A DNA stretch of 64,000 nucleotides from Atherix ibis (lineage: Eukaryota; Arthropoda; Insecta; Diptera; Athericidae), in NCBI GenBank assembly GCA_958298945.1, contig OY282606.1:56371920-56435919 (forward strand). Reading direction: 5' to 3'. Below the pieces are notes generated by a model, which worked only from the letters and a program-made list of their open reading frames with translations, did no database searches and had not been told where the DNA came from. Positions 11,390-20,999 of the stretch are shown here, in pieces (positions within the stretch are counted from its first letter, which is position 1; each line of letters starts with the position of its first letter). A program made the translations under genes and the position numbers.

Positions 11390-11870
11390 AGAATCTTTCA
11401 GATTGGGTTAGAATTAAGGGTAAGGAGAACAGGATCAGAGTTTAAATCGGAAAGAGGTATAATACTAAAATTCATGGTAATTGAAGGAGTGCTAATGAAG
11501 TAATCGAGAATATCAGGTCGTTTTGAACTAGAAGTTGGCCAGTATGTTGGATTTGGAGGGGAAGTTATTTGGTATGATTTATGGAATAGAGCTTCTTGAA
11601 GAATCTTTCCTCGAAGGTTAGCAACGCGGCAAACCCATTGTGGGTGTGTAGTATTGTAATCAGCACCCGCAAGGAACGAGACTCCAAGTGTGTGTGAAAA
11701 GGATGAAAAGTCCGAACGGATGCTACATTAACATTAAATAAGGAGGTATTAATAGCAACAACTCTGGATTGCAGAGATTCGGAGCAGAAATTGGAGTGAA
11801 TGTTATAAATATCATTAATTAAAATTGTTTTAAAATTATCGCGTTAATCACATATTGAACGTTTAACTTG
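11390..11870 (-). pseudogene. Jockey LINE endonuclease fragment
   Basis: APE-type endonuclease C-terminal half. Visible blocks: SFLAGADYNTTHPQWVCR (family GGDFNAKHPXWG), NLRGKILQEALFHKSYQI, SPPNPTYWPTSSSKRPDILD and YFISTPSITMNF. Broken frames precede and follow. In these elements the enzyme nicks the target DNA to prime reverse transcription. Confidence 0.78.
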
Positions 11871-11879
11871 ACCCCTACT

Positions 11880-12440
11880 GACATACGCCATTTCTCTTAT
11901 TTTCTAAATGTGTTCATATTCTCGAAATAATCGGACAGAATTTTTGTATAGCGGCCTATCTTCTGGACATTTCTGACTGACAGATTCGTTTAAACTGTTC
12001 AATTGCCGACAGTACATTTCTGAATTGATACTTAATTTGCTTGCTAGAAGCTCAAAAAATAAGACTCTTTTAAAATTTCACCATACAGAGCATAATCTTC
12101 CTTTTATGAATGTCTGTTTTTGATGTGGTTTTAGACGGTTGAGAACGACGGGACCAGAACCGTTTCATCACCACATTGTTATAAACGATCCACTTTTCAT
12201 TATCAATTAGTCGCAGATGTTCATGGGTGCCATCAAATGAACTTTTTTGAGTTCATATGAAATCCAAATGCCGAGCTTGCCTATGCTTTGACTCAATAAA
12301 TGCCTTTATTTTGTGGTCATCAACTTCGGTTGGCCATCCTAAGCAAGGAGCTTCATTGTGGTTAAAGTCACCATCACGCAATTTCGTGAAACATCGTTGG
12401 TACTAACGTTCTCGTAGAGTATTGCTACTGTAAGCCTTAG
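11880..12440 (-). pseudogene. decayed mariner transposase fragment
   Basis: Minus-strand similarity to a D,D34D mariner of the lineage with NEKWIVYNNVV: blocks LGIWISYELKKVHLM, NEKWIVYNNVVMKRFWS, SKTDIHKRKIMLC and NTRTHLENKRNG, in several frames with many stops. The first catalytic Asp lies in the altered NEKW block. Its upper part abuts a 22-bp imperfect tandem duplication (ttcacaagg...aagatcgt) at about 12452-12493. Confidence 0.6.
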
Positions 12441-12499
12441 GCCTATTTTCACAAGGCTTAAGATCGTTCTTCACAAGGTTTAAGATCGTACGGAAGTTA

Positions 12500-13166
12500 A
12501 AGAGTTAAATATGGTAAAAATGTGGTCAATTTGTTGTAAAATACGTAGAAAATAAAAAAAAGTTCTTTTTTTTTAAATAAAGCTAAAACTATTAGCTATG
12601 AAAATAATTCTATTATGCGAATAACTTTCGAAATAGTTTTAATGTTACGAAAGTAAGTCACGCCTTTCCCGATAACACAATAGGCTTAGTGTTAACTGGT
12701 TATGTAGGTAGTTATATAAAAAATTTTGAGAATCTACATTGCTTAAAAAACTTTTAGAGAGGATTCATTCCCAGCGATGAATAAAAATTACGGTAACTGT
12801 TTTTCGTTCTTTTCCTTTAACTCTCAGACATAAGCAAAACATTACACCCTTCAACAAATCCATTCCGTCATAGAATATATTGCATCCTTCTTTGAGAGGG
12901 TCATATTTTTTTCTGTCAAGGGTGGGAATTTTTTTCTGATGTAATTTTCAATGTGACGAGTTAGTTAGATAGGTCTTAAGTCGAACTGATTATCTGGAAC
13001 TATGTTATAAAATTCAAAGAAGGATTAGGAATACATTTTTTGGACAATATGAGTAGCGTTGCTTTACTAGTTTATTGAGCTTAGCGATCATTTATGCCAA
13101 TGAGTAAAAGTATTCTACATTCTTTGATATAAGTATCGAAAGATCCTTTTATAGAAAGTGGTTTTC
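12500..13166. other. non-coding stretch
   Basis: Nothing recognised on either strand. Confidence 0.45.
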
Positions 13167-13222
13167 TTAAAAATATTAGCCAAAGCCTTGTTGGCTTAAA
13201 ATATTAGCCAAAGCCTTGTTGG
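13167..13222. repeat. tandem duplication, about 28-bp unit
   Basis: The unit ttaaaaatattagccaaagc with its continuation cttgttggc at 13167-13195 is repeated from 13196 with a one-base length difference. The near-identity of the two copies suggests a recent event. Confidence 0.85.
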
Positions 13223-13545
13223 TAGAAATAGGCTTGATTAAGTTTTTCACTTCAGAAAAAGTAAAATTTTTACTATTAGACTATTTTCTACATCTAAATA
13301 CGGAAGCTCAAAAACTAACAGTTGAAAATGACGATTACAAATCGAATATTAATTTTATATCTTTGGCGATATTTTCTTTTAAATCTTTGGCAGTTATTCT
13401 TTCTAAATAAAAAAAATAACTGCTTTGATTTGAATTTTTTCCATTTACAAATTTGCAATTTTAACGATCTCGTAGAACAGAATATTTCCAATGTAACAAT
13501 GCAAAAATATTTGAAAAATATTCCCATCTGATGGTAGATTCTGCA

Positions 13546-13594
13546 AACTTTTCAATCCTCCCTTCTTAGTTATTTAACTTTTCAATCCTCCCTT
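13546..13594. repeat. direct repeat, 19-bp unit
   Basis: aacttttcaatcctccctt occurs at about 13546-13564 and again at about 13576-13594, separated by 11 bp. Confidence 0.8.
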
Positions 13595-14763
13595 ACCATC
13601 TTAATTATTTTTAATGCAAAACGTTTTTAATTTTTTGTTATTATAATATTGTAATACAATAGATATTGCAATTTAATTTTAAAAATAAAATATTTTGTCA
13701 AAAATACAATATATATTTTATTTCCAAATCAGATTTTTGTTCACAATGATAAAATATTCATAAAATTAGGTGACTTTTTTAATTAATTCTTTAATTTAAT
13801 TCGTATTTTGAATTTTTTTCATTGAAATGAATAGTTTTTTTTTAAATTTATTTTCCTTTCAAATTGTAAGTTAAGATATTTAGAATTAAAATGATTGGAT
13901 TCAAAAGTACATAACTATCCGGACATTTGCAGGACTTATTTAAGATTTTGATATCTTAAACTAAGAACCAAAGAGTAGCATAACCGATATAGTTTTCACT
14001 CTGACACATTTTTTTGAGATTCTTTTTATAAGCTACAGTCACCACTAGACTCCATTTTATCAGTAAGAAATATTTTTGAATATAGGATCAGAAAATTTAT
14101 AAGGTATTATTTATAACAACATAACCAAATAGTGTTGAATATTTTTTACTTTCAGTAATTTAAATAATTAACTCTGCATGTAAGTATATGTTTGATTTGC
14201 ATGTGTTAAATCAAGTACAGATTTTATGTACTCAGACCTAAAAGGGAAACTCAAAGGAATGAAGAAATGAAATTTCACATAACTGTGAATCCGCATGGAT
14301 ATGCGTATGTTGTGACTTAAATATGCAAATTATGCATTCAAAATGCATTAAAATATCTGTTCTGCTTGTTGTACATCCACAACATGGTTCAAATTCTGTG
14401 ATCGTCAGTGGAATAATTTCCTAGAACACATTTGTTTTGAACAAACGCTCCATGGTGGTATGGAAAATTGGATATCCTTTGCCTATGCCCACACTTTAAA
14501 TACTTAACACTATTGAACTAGTCCTATAGCTATTATATTCTTACTATCACATTTCAGATAAAACACATCTTGTACTTTCAATTACCTTTATATAATCTTT
14601 CATCACGATAAGTTAATAAATAATGTAAAATTCCTTGTTATAAGAGAAATTAATTCTGTCGCTTTAATTATTTAAAAATGTTAAATAATATTTGTAAAAT
14701 AAATTTATTATTATTTTTTAAATTTCCTTTATAAATGAAAATAAATTAGATATTATATTCACA
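13595..14763. other. AT-rich non-coding stretch
   Basis: Low-complexity A/T-rich sequence. The overlapping open frames at 13216-13531 lie on both strands and show no family signature, so I regard them as chance. Confidence 0.5.
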
Positions 14764-14836
14764 ATAATAACTGTATGGAAGTGTAAAACTTTTCTAATTA
14801 ATTTAGAAAAGTTTTACACTTCCATACAGTTATTAT
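14764..14836. repeat. perfect palindrome, 34-bp arms and 5-bp loop
   Basis: The arms 14764-14797 and 14803-14836 are exact inverted copies (starting ataataactgtatggaagtg) around the loop ttaat. No reading frame is present and no flanking TA or longer duplication was recognised. A perfect stem of this length is rare by chance and implies recent origin or ongoing correction. It could be a tiny fold-back transposon, a product of template switching during replication, or a source of hairpin RNA. Confidence 0.9.
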
Positions 14837-15131
14837 AAAAATTTGTAATTTGCAGACTTAGTATATTTGAACGCGAAAGTATATAAAAATATTAATTTAA
14901 TACATCATCATCGTCCGTGGAACGATTGAAAATAATATAAGTTTATTAAATATACTAGTAGGAATTCATTATAATGATTATTATTTGTTATTCTAATCAG
15001 CGTGAATTTATATGATTACTCTTTATTTATTTATATATTGGGTGTAAGGGAAAGTTCTGTCGTTTTTTTTATAAAGGAATAAACTAAATTTTTTTTCACT
15101 TTTTATTCAAAAATTAATCCAAAATATAATT

Positions 15132-16097
15132 TCATTTATTAGTTACAACTATCTGCCAGCTTTCTGGAAGCTTATCTAACCCCCTCGAAAAGAAGTCCTC
15201 ATTTTTGGACGCAAAGTATATTCTTCCACTGCAAGTTGGATACCCCCAATATTTATAAATATTTATTTCCATTAAGAAAGTTTTGCAGCGACCTGAACAG
15301 GTGATAGTCAGATGGTGCAGAATCTGGAGAATATGCTGGCTGAGGTAGAGTTTCCCAACCCAACTCTGCAATTTTTTGTACGGTTTTTCTAGCCACGTAC
15401 GGTCTAGCGTTATTATGGTAAAGAATTATACCCTTTCTGTTGGTCAAATATGGACGTTTACGTTGAATTTCTTTATTTAAAACATCAATTTGCGAACAGT
15501 AACGATCAGCATCGACCGTATAATTTTCTTTCAGCAACTCATAGTTGGCAATACCCCTTCGATCCCACCAACAGCACAACATAACTTTCTTTAGATGCAC
15601 GCCCTTTTTCTTACCACATGTTTATAAACTATCCAATTTTCATCACCAGTCACCAAGCAATACAAAAACGATTCCCTTTTGTGACGAGAAAAATTTGAAG
15701 AACATATTGAAATTCGATGCATTAATTTTTTTCGCTTAATTCGTGTGACACCCAAACAGAGAGTTTGGACACAAAACCAAGTCTTTTAATTTGCTCTAAA
15801 GCAGAAGTCTAATGAAATCCAAGCTTGAAGGCTACTTCTGTGGAATTTAACATGGGATTTGTCCAGATCATACTGTGTGGAATTTCGTCATTGACATCTG
15901 ATGGCCTTCCTGATCTGGATTCATCTTTCAAAGAAAAATCCCGAACGAAATTTCGCAAACCATCTCTGGCATGTTCGAGCTGTTACTGCGTCTTCTCCAA
16001 CCATACCACACAATTTGTTTTTTGCATCCATCGCGTTGTTCTCTTTTTCGAACTCATACAATATACAATGTCTTAAGTGTACTTTTTCTTCACACAT
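15132..16097 (-). pseudogene. transposase pseudogene of the outer mariner
   Basis: Starts MCEEKVHLRHCILYEFEKEN, then EDAVTARTCQRWFAKFRSG (N-terminal helix-turn-helix part), a decayed linker, a TGDENWIVYKHVVRKR block near 15640 with the first Asp, KKVMLCCWWDRRGI, YHNNARPYVARKTVQKI where the second catalytic Asp has become Asn, and AYSPDSAPSDYHLFRSLQNFL with the third Asp. It ends in another frame with LPESWQIVVTNK. Several frameshifts and stops. Length fits the family's 340-350 residues. It is the same lineage as the fragments at 1.0 and 11.9 kb. Confidence 0.85.
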
Positions 16098-16244
16098 GTT
16101 GACTGTTTTACAAGTTTTAAAAAATGACAAAATACGAAAAAAAATGTATAAACCATCAATCATACAGTAATCTAACGGTTTAAATCGATTTCAGTCGAAT
16201 CAGACTTCTCGCTAAGAATTGGCAATGCATACGTAGGCTAAGTA

Positions 16245-17411
16245 CGAGGGTCATTCAACAAGTACTTAGCCTACAAAAGAAAAACGAAAATTTTGGAAAG
16301 GTGGCAATTTGTTTTTCTACATAATCTTCTTCAAGCTCGATACACTTGGCCCAGCGTTGCTTTAACTTTTTTAACCCGTCCAAAAAATACATTTTCTCGA
16401 GGGAAGCAAAATAGGCCTCCGTGGCGACGATGACCTCCTCATTCGACCCAAATCTATTGCCGGCGAGTGATTTTTTCAGGTTTGGAAACAAAAAGTAGTC
16501 ACAGGGGGCCAAATCTGGAGAGTACGGTGGATGGGGCAGCAATTCGTAGCGCAATTCGACCAATTTGGCCATGGCGACGGCGGAGGTGTGAGCCGGCGCG
16601 TTGTCGTGGTGGAACAGCACTTTTTTCTTCGAAAAGCGGGGCCGATTTTTCTTCAATTCGACGTCAAATCGGCCCAATAAGTCAGCATAGTAGCGCCCCG
16701 TGATTGTTTTACCCTTCTCGAGGTAATCGATGTGGATCACACCTTGTGAATCCCAGAAAACGGTGGCCATCACCTTTCCGACCGATCGAACAATATTCGC
16801 CTTCTTCGGAGCACGTTCGCCGGGTGAAGTCCACTGTTTCGACTGTTCCTTGGTCTCTGGTGTGTACCAGTAAATCCATGTTTCGTCGACGGTCACGAAA
16901 CGACGCAAGAACTCCGCTGGATTGTGCTGAAACAGCGCCAAACACGTCGCCGATGTGGTCTCACGGTTGCGCTTGTTTTCCGGTGTGAGCAAACGTGGCA
17001 CCCATCGCGCCGACAGCTTTCTCATGCCCAGTCCTTCGTGAAGAATATGATGCACCGTTCCTACTGCGATGCCCACAGCCTCATCTATCTCGTGAACCTT
17101 CAATCGATGGTCTGCCAACACGAGATCATGGACTTTTTTACCGTTTTCCTCCGTAGCAGCCGTTTTCGGGGCACCTGGGCGTGGCTCATCAAAAACCGAC
17201 GTGCGGCCATGAACAAACTCGCTGAACCAATTCTTGACGGTCGCCATCGAAGGCATACACAGCATCCAAGCGATTTTTGATTTTGCTGCGCGTTTTCCCT
17301 TCCAAAAACAAGAATCTAATCACCGAACGATATTGTTCTTTTTCCATTTTTATGCAACCGACCGACACGCTCGCCTTCAAAGGCTCTCAAAACAAAACTA
17401 TTGAAGGGAAT
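16245..17411 (-). mobile_element. nested mariner lacking its 5' terminal repeat
   Basis: The 3' terminus is intact: cgagggtcattcaacaagta from 16245, after a TA. The 5' side runs through the leader shared with the 9.1-kb copy (gctctcaaaacaaaac, then gaagggaatcgac) and then passes directly into the outer element's own terminal repeat at 17412. The 9.1-kb copy shows that about 120 bp of leader plus terminal repeat should follow, so this end was lost by deletion, probably at the short similarity aaagtt(t)c..gtcg shared by both elements. Confidence 0.85.
16255..17347 (-). pseudogene. nearly intact mariner transposase (one 11-bp deletion)
   Basis: Starts MEKEQYRSVIRFLFLEGKTR at 17347. Against the 9.1-kb copy, 11 bp (gtgactcttct region) are missing after LDAVY near 17256, which shifts the frame. 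From there one uninterrupted frame of over 300 codons runs to the end. It holds the helix-turn-helix region, GMRKLSARWVPRLLTPENK, VTVDETWIYWYTPETK (first Asp), KVLFHHDNAPAHTS (second Asp) and YSPDLAPCDYFLFPNLKK (third Asp), spacing D,D34D. All three catalytic residues are present. The final 20 or so residues after DYVEK read into the terminal repeat. This is the best preserved transposase frame of the window. Confidence 0.9.
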
Positions 17412-17484
17412 CGACAGAACTTTCCCTTATACCCAATACTTTGAATAGATTTACCAAATGGAAGGATCTCCAGAAATGGCAGCA

Positions 17485-17556
17485 ATGCATTGGATCATTA
17501 TCCTACGGTCGTATTGATCCATGCATTGGATCATTATCCTACGGTCGCATTGATCC
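17485..17556. repeat. 36-bp tandem duplication
   Basis: Two head-to-tail copies, 17485-17520 and 17521-17556, starting atgcattggatcattatcct, with one mismatch. The unit is 12 codons long, so the open frame across it reads CIGSLSYGRIDP twice. I see no other sign that this frame is coding. Confidence 0.9.
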
Positions 17557-17839
17557 AATTGCGGATAGCATCTTCATAAGCGCACACCAGCGAACCAAAA
17601 ATTCACTACTGTTAGATCAAAAACGGAATATCTGTAAAAATTGTGTATTATAAATGGGTGCAATTATCTATAGTTTAAATTAATATTCTGTTAAGGAAAT
17701 AGTCTGTAAGTACCTTAAGTGGACTAGTAAAAGATGAAAAACATCAGAAAAAGTAATTCTCAGATAGAATAAGGTGAACTGTGAGAACCAACAAATCTGT
17801 GGCGTTGAGCAGTGTTGGAAATTCGAAGACCATAGGAAA

Positions 17840-18300
17840 CGATTTTATTGGATTGCGGAATGCTTATTACCAACCAACGATGAAGATCAACCACTGCAGT
17901 GATCAAGTATAGATGAAACAGTGCAGGCTACAACTCACCTGGTATCAACTGTTTTAGCGAGGAACTGATCAACTATCGAGGTAATAATTTAAACCAGACA
18001 GTTCATCAATTAATGGCCCAAGTGCACTATAACCAATCAATTCCCGAAGGGTGGTACCTGAGCATACAGGGCATACACCTGTAACACATACACTTATACA
18101 AAAAAAATATCACTATGGTAGTGGACAGAAAAGCTGCTTAGATAAAATCTACCATGCTTTTGTATATGCCGATGCCATCAACATAATGTGTGCAAAATTG
18201 AGGCTGCAAATTGTTGGACTTGACGAACTAGATAACTTCGGAGCGAAACCGGGTTGTTTGGAAACAAAAAATAAAAGTGTTAATAAGTACGCCTAGATCC
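17840..18300 (+). pseudogene. LINE reverse transcriptase remnant (CFDP2-like endonuclease family)
   Basis: Plus-strand decayed RT of the non-LTR type whose endonuclease is often labelled 'craniofacial development protein 2-like' in insect genomes. Visible: PTNDEDQPLQ, a LNQTVHQLMAQV..SIPEGWYLSI block near 17985-18065 (family MHQLI..R.W..E.MPE.W.LSI), then directly KIYHAFVYADAINIM near 18145-18190, corresponding to motif C (F.YADDI) with one Asp changed to Ala. Motifs A and B are missing. The clade was not resolved. Confidence 0.6.
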
Positions 18301-18479
18301 GATCTATGAATGTCATACACGATCTGCGGTTGCCGATTTGTGGTGTTTCTAATAAGATATTTTTGTAAGCAAATTTTCATTAAAATGTATTGAAATTTTT
18401 ATAAATTAGAACAATAAATTCAACACGGATAAAAAAGTAAATATCTCAAATCAAAGCCTCATAGAAAGTGCTACAATTC

Positions 18480-19208
18480 CGATATGCAGCTGTATTATCT
18501 TAATCAACCGGAAGTCTGGGCTAGGACTGCTGAATTAAAGAACTTCAGATATCCCAGCTTCACATGGCGGTCATTCAGTTCGAGACTTCTTTCATATTTT
18601 TGGCGTCCTTTTGGAAACCATGTCTATCTCGTCTTCTGGAACTATAAATGGACCTCTCTAGACTTTTCGGATAGGATCTTCTTCATCCCTACGAATTAAG
18701 CATCCAGTCCATCGCTCCCTTAATTTTATTCAAAACTAGGCAATTACGGTAACACTCCAGGATATCGTCTTTAAATATGCTCCGAAATCGTCCATTCTCA
18801 TTTAGGTGGCTAAAAAATTTCGAAGAACAAAAGTTAGCAATGGTTTTTGCTGAGAACCCAAGTTTTCGAAGACTATATGAGGACTGGCAAGAATAGTGAC
18901 TTGCATAGTGGTAGCTACGATGCTATGAATCTCCTCGTCGGTGACCGTTGTGGATGTAAAATGGCTCTGAAAGTGATTCGGATAATCTTACGCTTCCTCT
19001 CAAAAAAGTCATGGTCAGTCATGGTCAGCCTATTCAGTCTAATCAATTTATTCTGAAAAAAATACTACCCTATCTGCTTACTATATTCCAACAGTTTTTC
19101 CATCGACGGATACAGAAAGAAAATTTCATCTGTTACTGATTTCCCTGAAGTGAAGCCTTATTGTTATGAGCCGATAATTGGTAAGAGAGTTGAGAATATC
19201 TCATATAT
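18480..19208 (-). pseudogene. LINE RT C-terminal remnant, part of a split element
   Basis: Minus strand. Next to the MITE (19200-19065) a decayed RT block reads IIGS.Q.GFTSGKSVTDEIF, matching the family's IIG.YQ.GFR.GRST.DQIF. It then skips the catalytic core and resumes with LFLPVLI.SSKTWVLSKNHC (family RPVLLYGSETW.L) near 18900, and GCLIRRDEEDPIRKV near 18700, like the family's GH..RM...P.R.V. Stops and shifts are numerous. Together with 19832-20830 this forms one element interrupted by the hAT-type MITE. Confidence 0.6.
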
Positions 19209-19823
19209 CAGAGGTCGGCAACTTTTTTTGGCCGCGGGTCAATATCAACTAAAATGTGAGAATTAAAGAGACGTTTGGGCAGATATATTTGCGTATATCT
19301 ATACAAAAAGTACATATCAATTTGTAATTTATACAAATTTTCGTATATCTGTACAAAAAGTACATATTGAAATAATACCTTTTTTGCTTTTTGTTTGTTC
19401 ATAGTATTTTTTTCAATTAATAATATTTGTTTCACTAGGTAATAATTATGTAGCTGCGTAACTATAATTGCGTCACTATTCTTGTGCTACTAAACATGTG
19501 CTATAACTATAACTGGCATATAACTGAGAGAACGACACGTGCGTCCAAGAAAGGTAAAATTTGTTCGGACAATGTTACTGTATTCTGCCTACTACTCGTA
19601 TCTTTACCACAACTTTGTAATCGACAAGGATTTTATATACATAAATACGTATGCATATAACCGCCCAGTTGTAATTGGGCTACTACAACCAACTCAGGCT
19701 TCATATTTAAATGCATGCAAATCAATGCGATGAGTTATAATTACGCGACGCTAATTTTGATGATGTCCTTCAGCCCATACTTTTCTGTTTTATGAACCGC
19801 GGGTCATAGGTTGCCAACCCCTG
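19209..19823. mobile_element. hAT-type MITE, 615 bp
   Basis: The ends are cagaggtcggcaac (19209) and the complementary gttgccaacccctg (ending 19823), 12 of 14 matching. Both sides continue with gccgcgggtca-like and gaaccgcgggtcat-like inner repeats. The 8 bp on each side (tcatatat and ttatagat) agree at 6 of 8 positions, as expected for a decayed 8-bp hAT target duplication. CAG..GGT.GGCAAC ends are typical of hAT elements. There is no transposase. Two internal direct copies of cgtatatct.tacaaaaagta lie at about 19292-19320 and 19344-19372. Confidence 0.83.
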
Positions 19824-19831
19824 TTATAGAT

Positions 19832-20830
19832 GATATGCTTCTTCAGTCAACAGACTGCTTTTACTATTCCCTTGATGTTCGGAGGCTCCAACTCGTGTTT
19901 CAACTGGTTTGTTTAGAAGTTCATCAAAATTATCCACCCATCGCCATTTGGTCGGAAATCAGATCTCTCTCTTTACTGCGGTATAATAAGCATCTTGGTC
20001 TTAGTAATCTTATTCTGCTTGCAGCTAGGTTAAACTTCCATACCTGGTGCCCTTGTTCCTATATTTTTTTATTTTACAGATCTGTTTGTTCTTCCAGGCT
20101 GTTTTTCTTTTGTTTGTAAAGCCTTTTGTCTATTTTTTACAATTAACGAAATTTTCTACGCTTGTCGGCTTTCTCCGTAAAAGCAACAATCCTAGAAATG
20201 CAGCTTTTTTTTGTATTATAGCTTACTTGTAATAATTGTGAAACCAGCCATTTCTACTCTCTTTTCGCCTGTACTCTAGTCCTTTTTTTCGTACAAATAA
20301 TAATGCCCTTAAGGTCTTTCCTCCTCATTGCAATATTTGGCAAGAGCTTATTTCTTTATTTATGTTTTGTTTGCTGCATCCAATTCAAGTTTTATAGCAG
20401 GGCACTCGTGTTGAGCTGAATATTTCGCTGATGGTATTTGTCTTTGAATGACCACGTCAACAAGATAATATGCTATAGTAACCCTAACGTTTCAACTATC
20501 CTATAATAACCCTAAACATAGAGATGCCGTCTACCAATGAATGGATATCTTTCCGGGCAACCAGTAACTTCCAATGAAAATTTAATTTTGCGGCCCCTAA
20601 CTAGATGGTTCGCAATCCGCTATCATTGCTATGCCCATAAAAGTCTTGGGGTGTAACATATCGCCTGATTACGGATTTCCTCCTTTTCTTGCTGTTGAAG
20701 TACCCAATTATAATTTTTGTGTCATACCTGGTACCGGTGTTGGGGGCTTGTTCTCTCTTTGAAAAATGTATCCTTTTCGAAATTGGCAGACTTCTCCATT
20801 GCGGCATGACCATTTATTAATTTAAGGCGA
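19832..20830 (-). pseudogene. LINE endonuclease and linker remnant (CFDP2-like family)
   Basis: Minus strand, 5' part of the LINE split by the MITE. Endonuclease near 20813-20520: DTKIIIGYFNSKKRRK (family KIIIGDFNAK.G, catalytic Asp replaced by Tyr), HSNDSGLRTI and ARKDIHSL (family SNDNG.RLI and FP.KDIHK). Decayed basic linker follows, then KERDLISDQ and WRWVDNFDELLNKPVE near 19990-19890, which is the family's RW.E.FE.LLN lead-in to RT. Stops interrupt all blocks. Confidence 0.65.
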
Positions 20831-20999
20831 TAAGTTCGAGGCTACGCAGCTTCTCAATTATCGCTTTAAAGTAGATAATAACAGGCTTCATTTTCTGGCT
20901 GACTAAGAAGCTTGTTCCAAGTATGTTACGCAGTGTCTGGATGGTAACGGTAATATAGACTACAGTAATATTATATTATTAAACGTGACTTATTTGTCG

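Larger units (their letters stand above)
9625..11870 (-). mobile_element. Jockey-clade LINE, copy 1, truncated at both ends
   Basis: Non-LTR retrotransposon on the minus strand. In reading order: endonuclease C-terminal half (11870-11390), linker, reverse transcriptase (11152-9640). The 5' part (ORF1 and N-terminal endonuclease) is absent, and the 3' end is cut by, or lies against, the mariner derivative at 9618. It is the same family as the 24.1-27.1 kb copy, since both share IKPIWTF or LKPIWTYG, ELWGSTKH and LQSKILRKIV or LQSRILRKIV. Confidence 0.88.
15038..17436 (-). mobile_element. mariner transposon with a second mariner inside
   Basis: Both termini are present: ttgggtgtaagggaaagttc (from 15038, continuing tgtcg) and its complement ending at 17436, 25 bp with one difference, each flanked by TA (15036-15037 and 17437-17438). 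Without the inserted material the element would be about 1.23 kb, the usual mariner size. The insertion (16245-17411) lies in the 5' untranslated region, between the terminal repeat and the ATG at 16097. The right flank continues as ordinary sequence at 17439. Confidence 0.87.

Noticed and set aside
13216..13531. Three overlapping open frames on both strands
   Set aside because: Mutual overlap and low-complexity composition. They are a by-product of a stop-poor patch.
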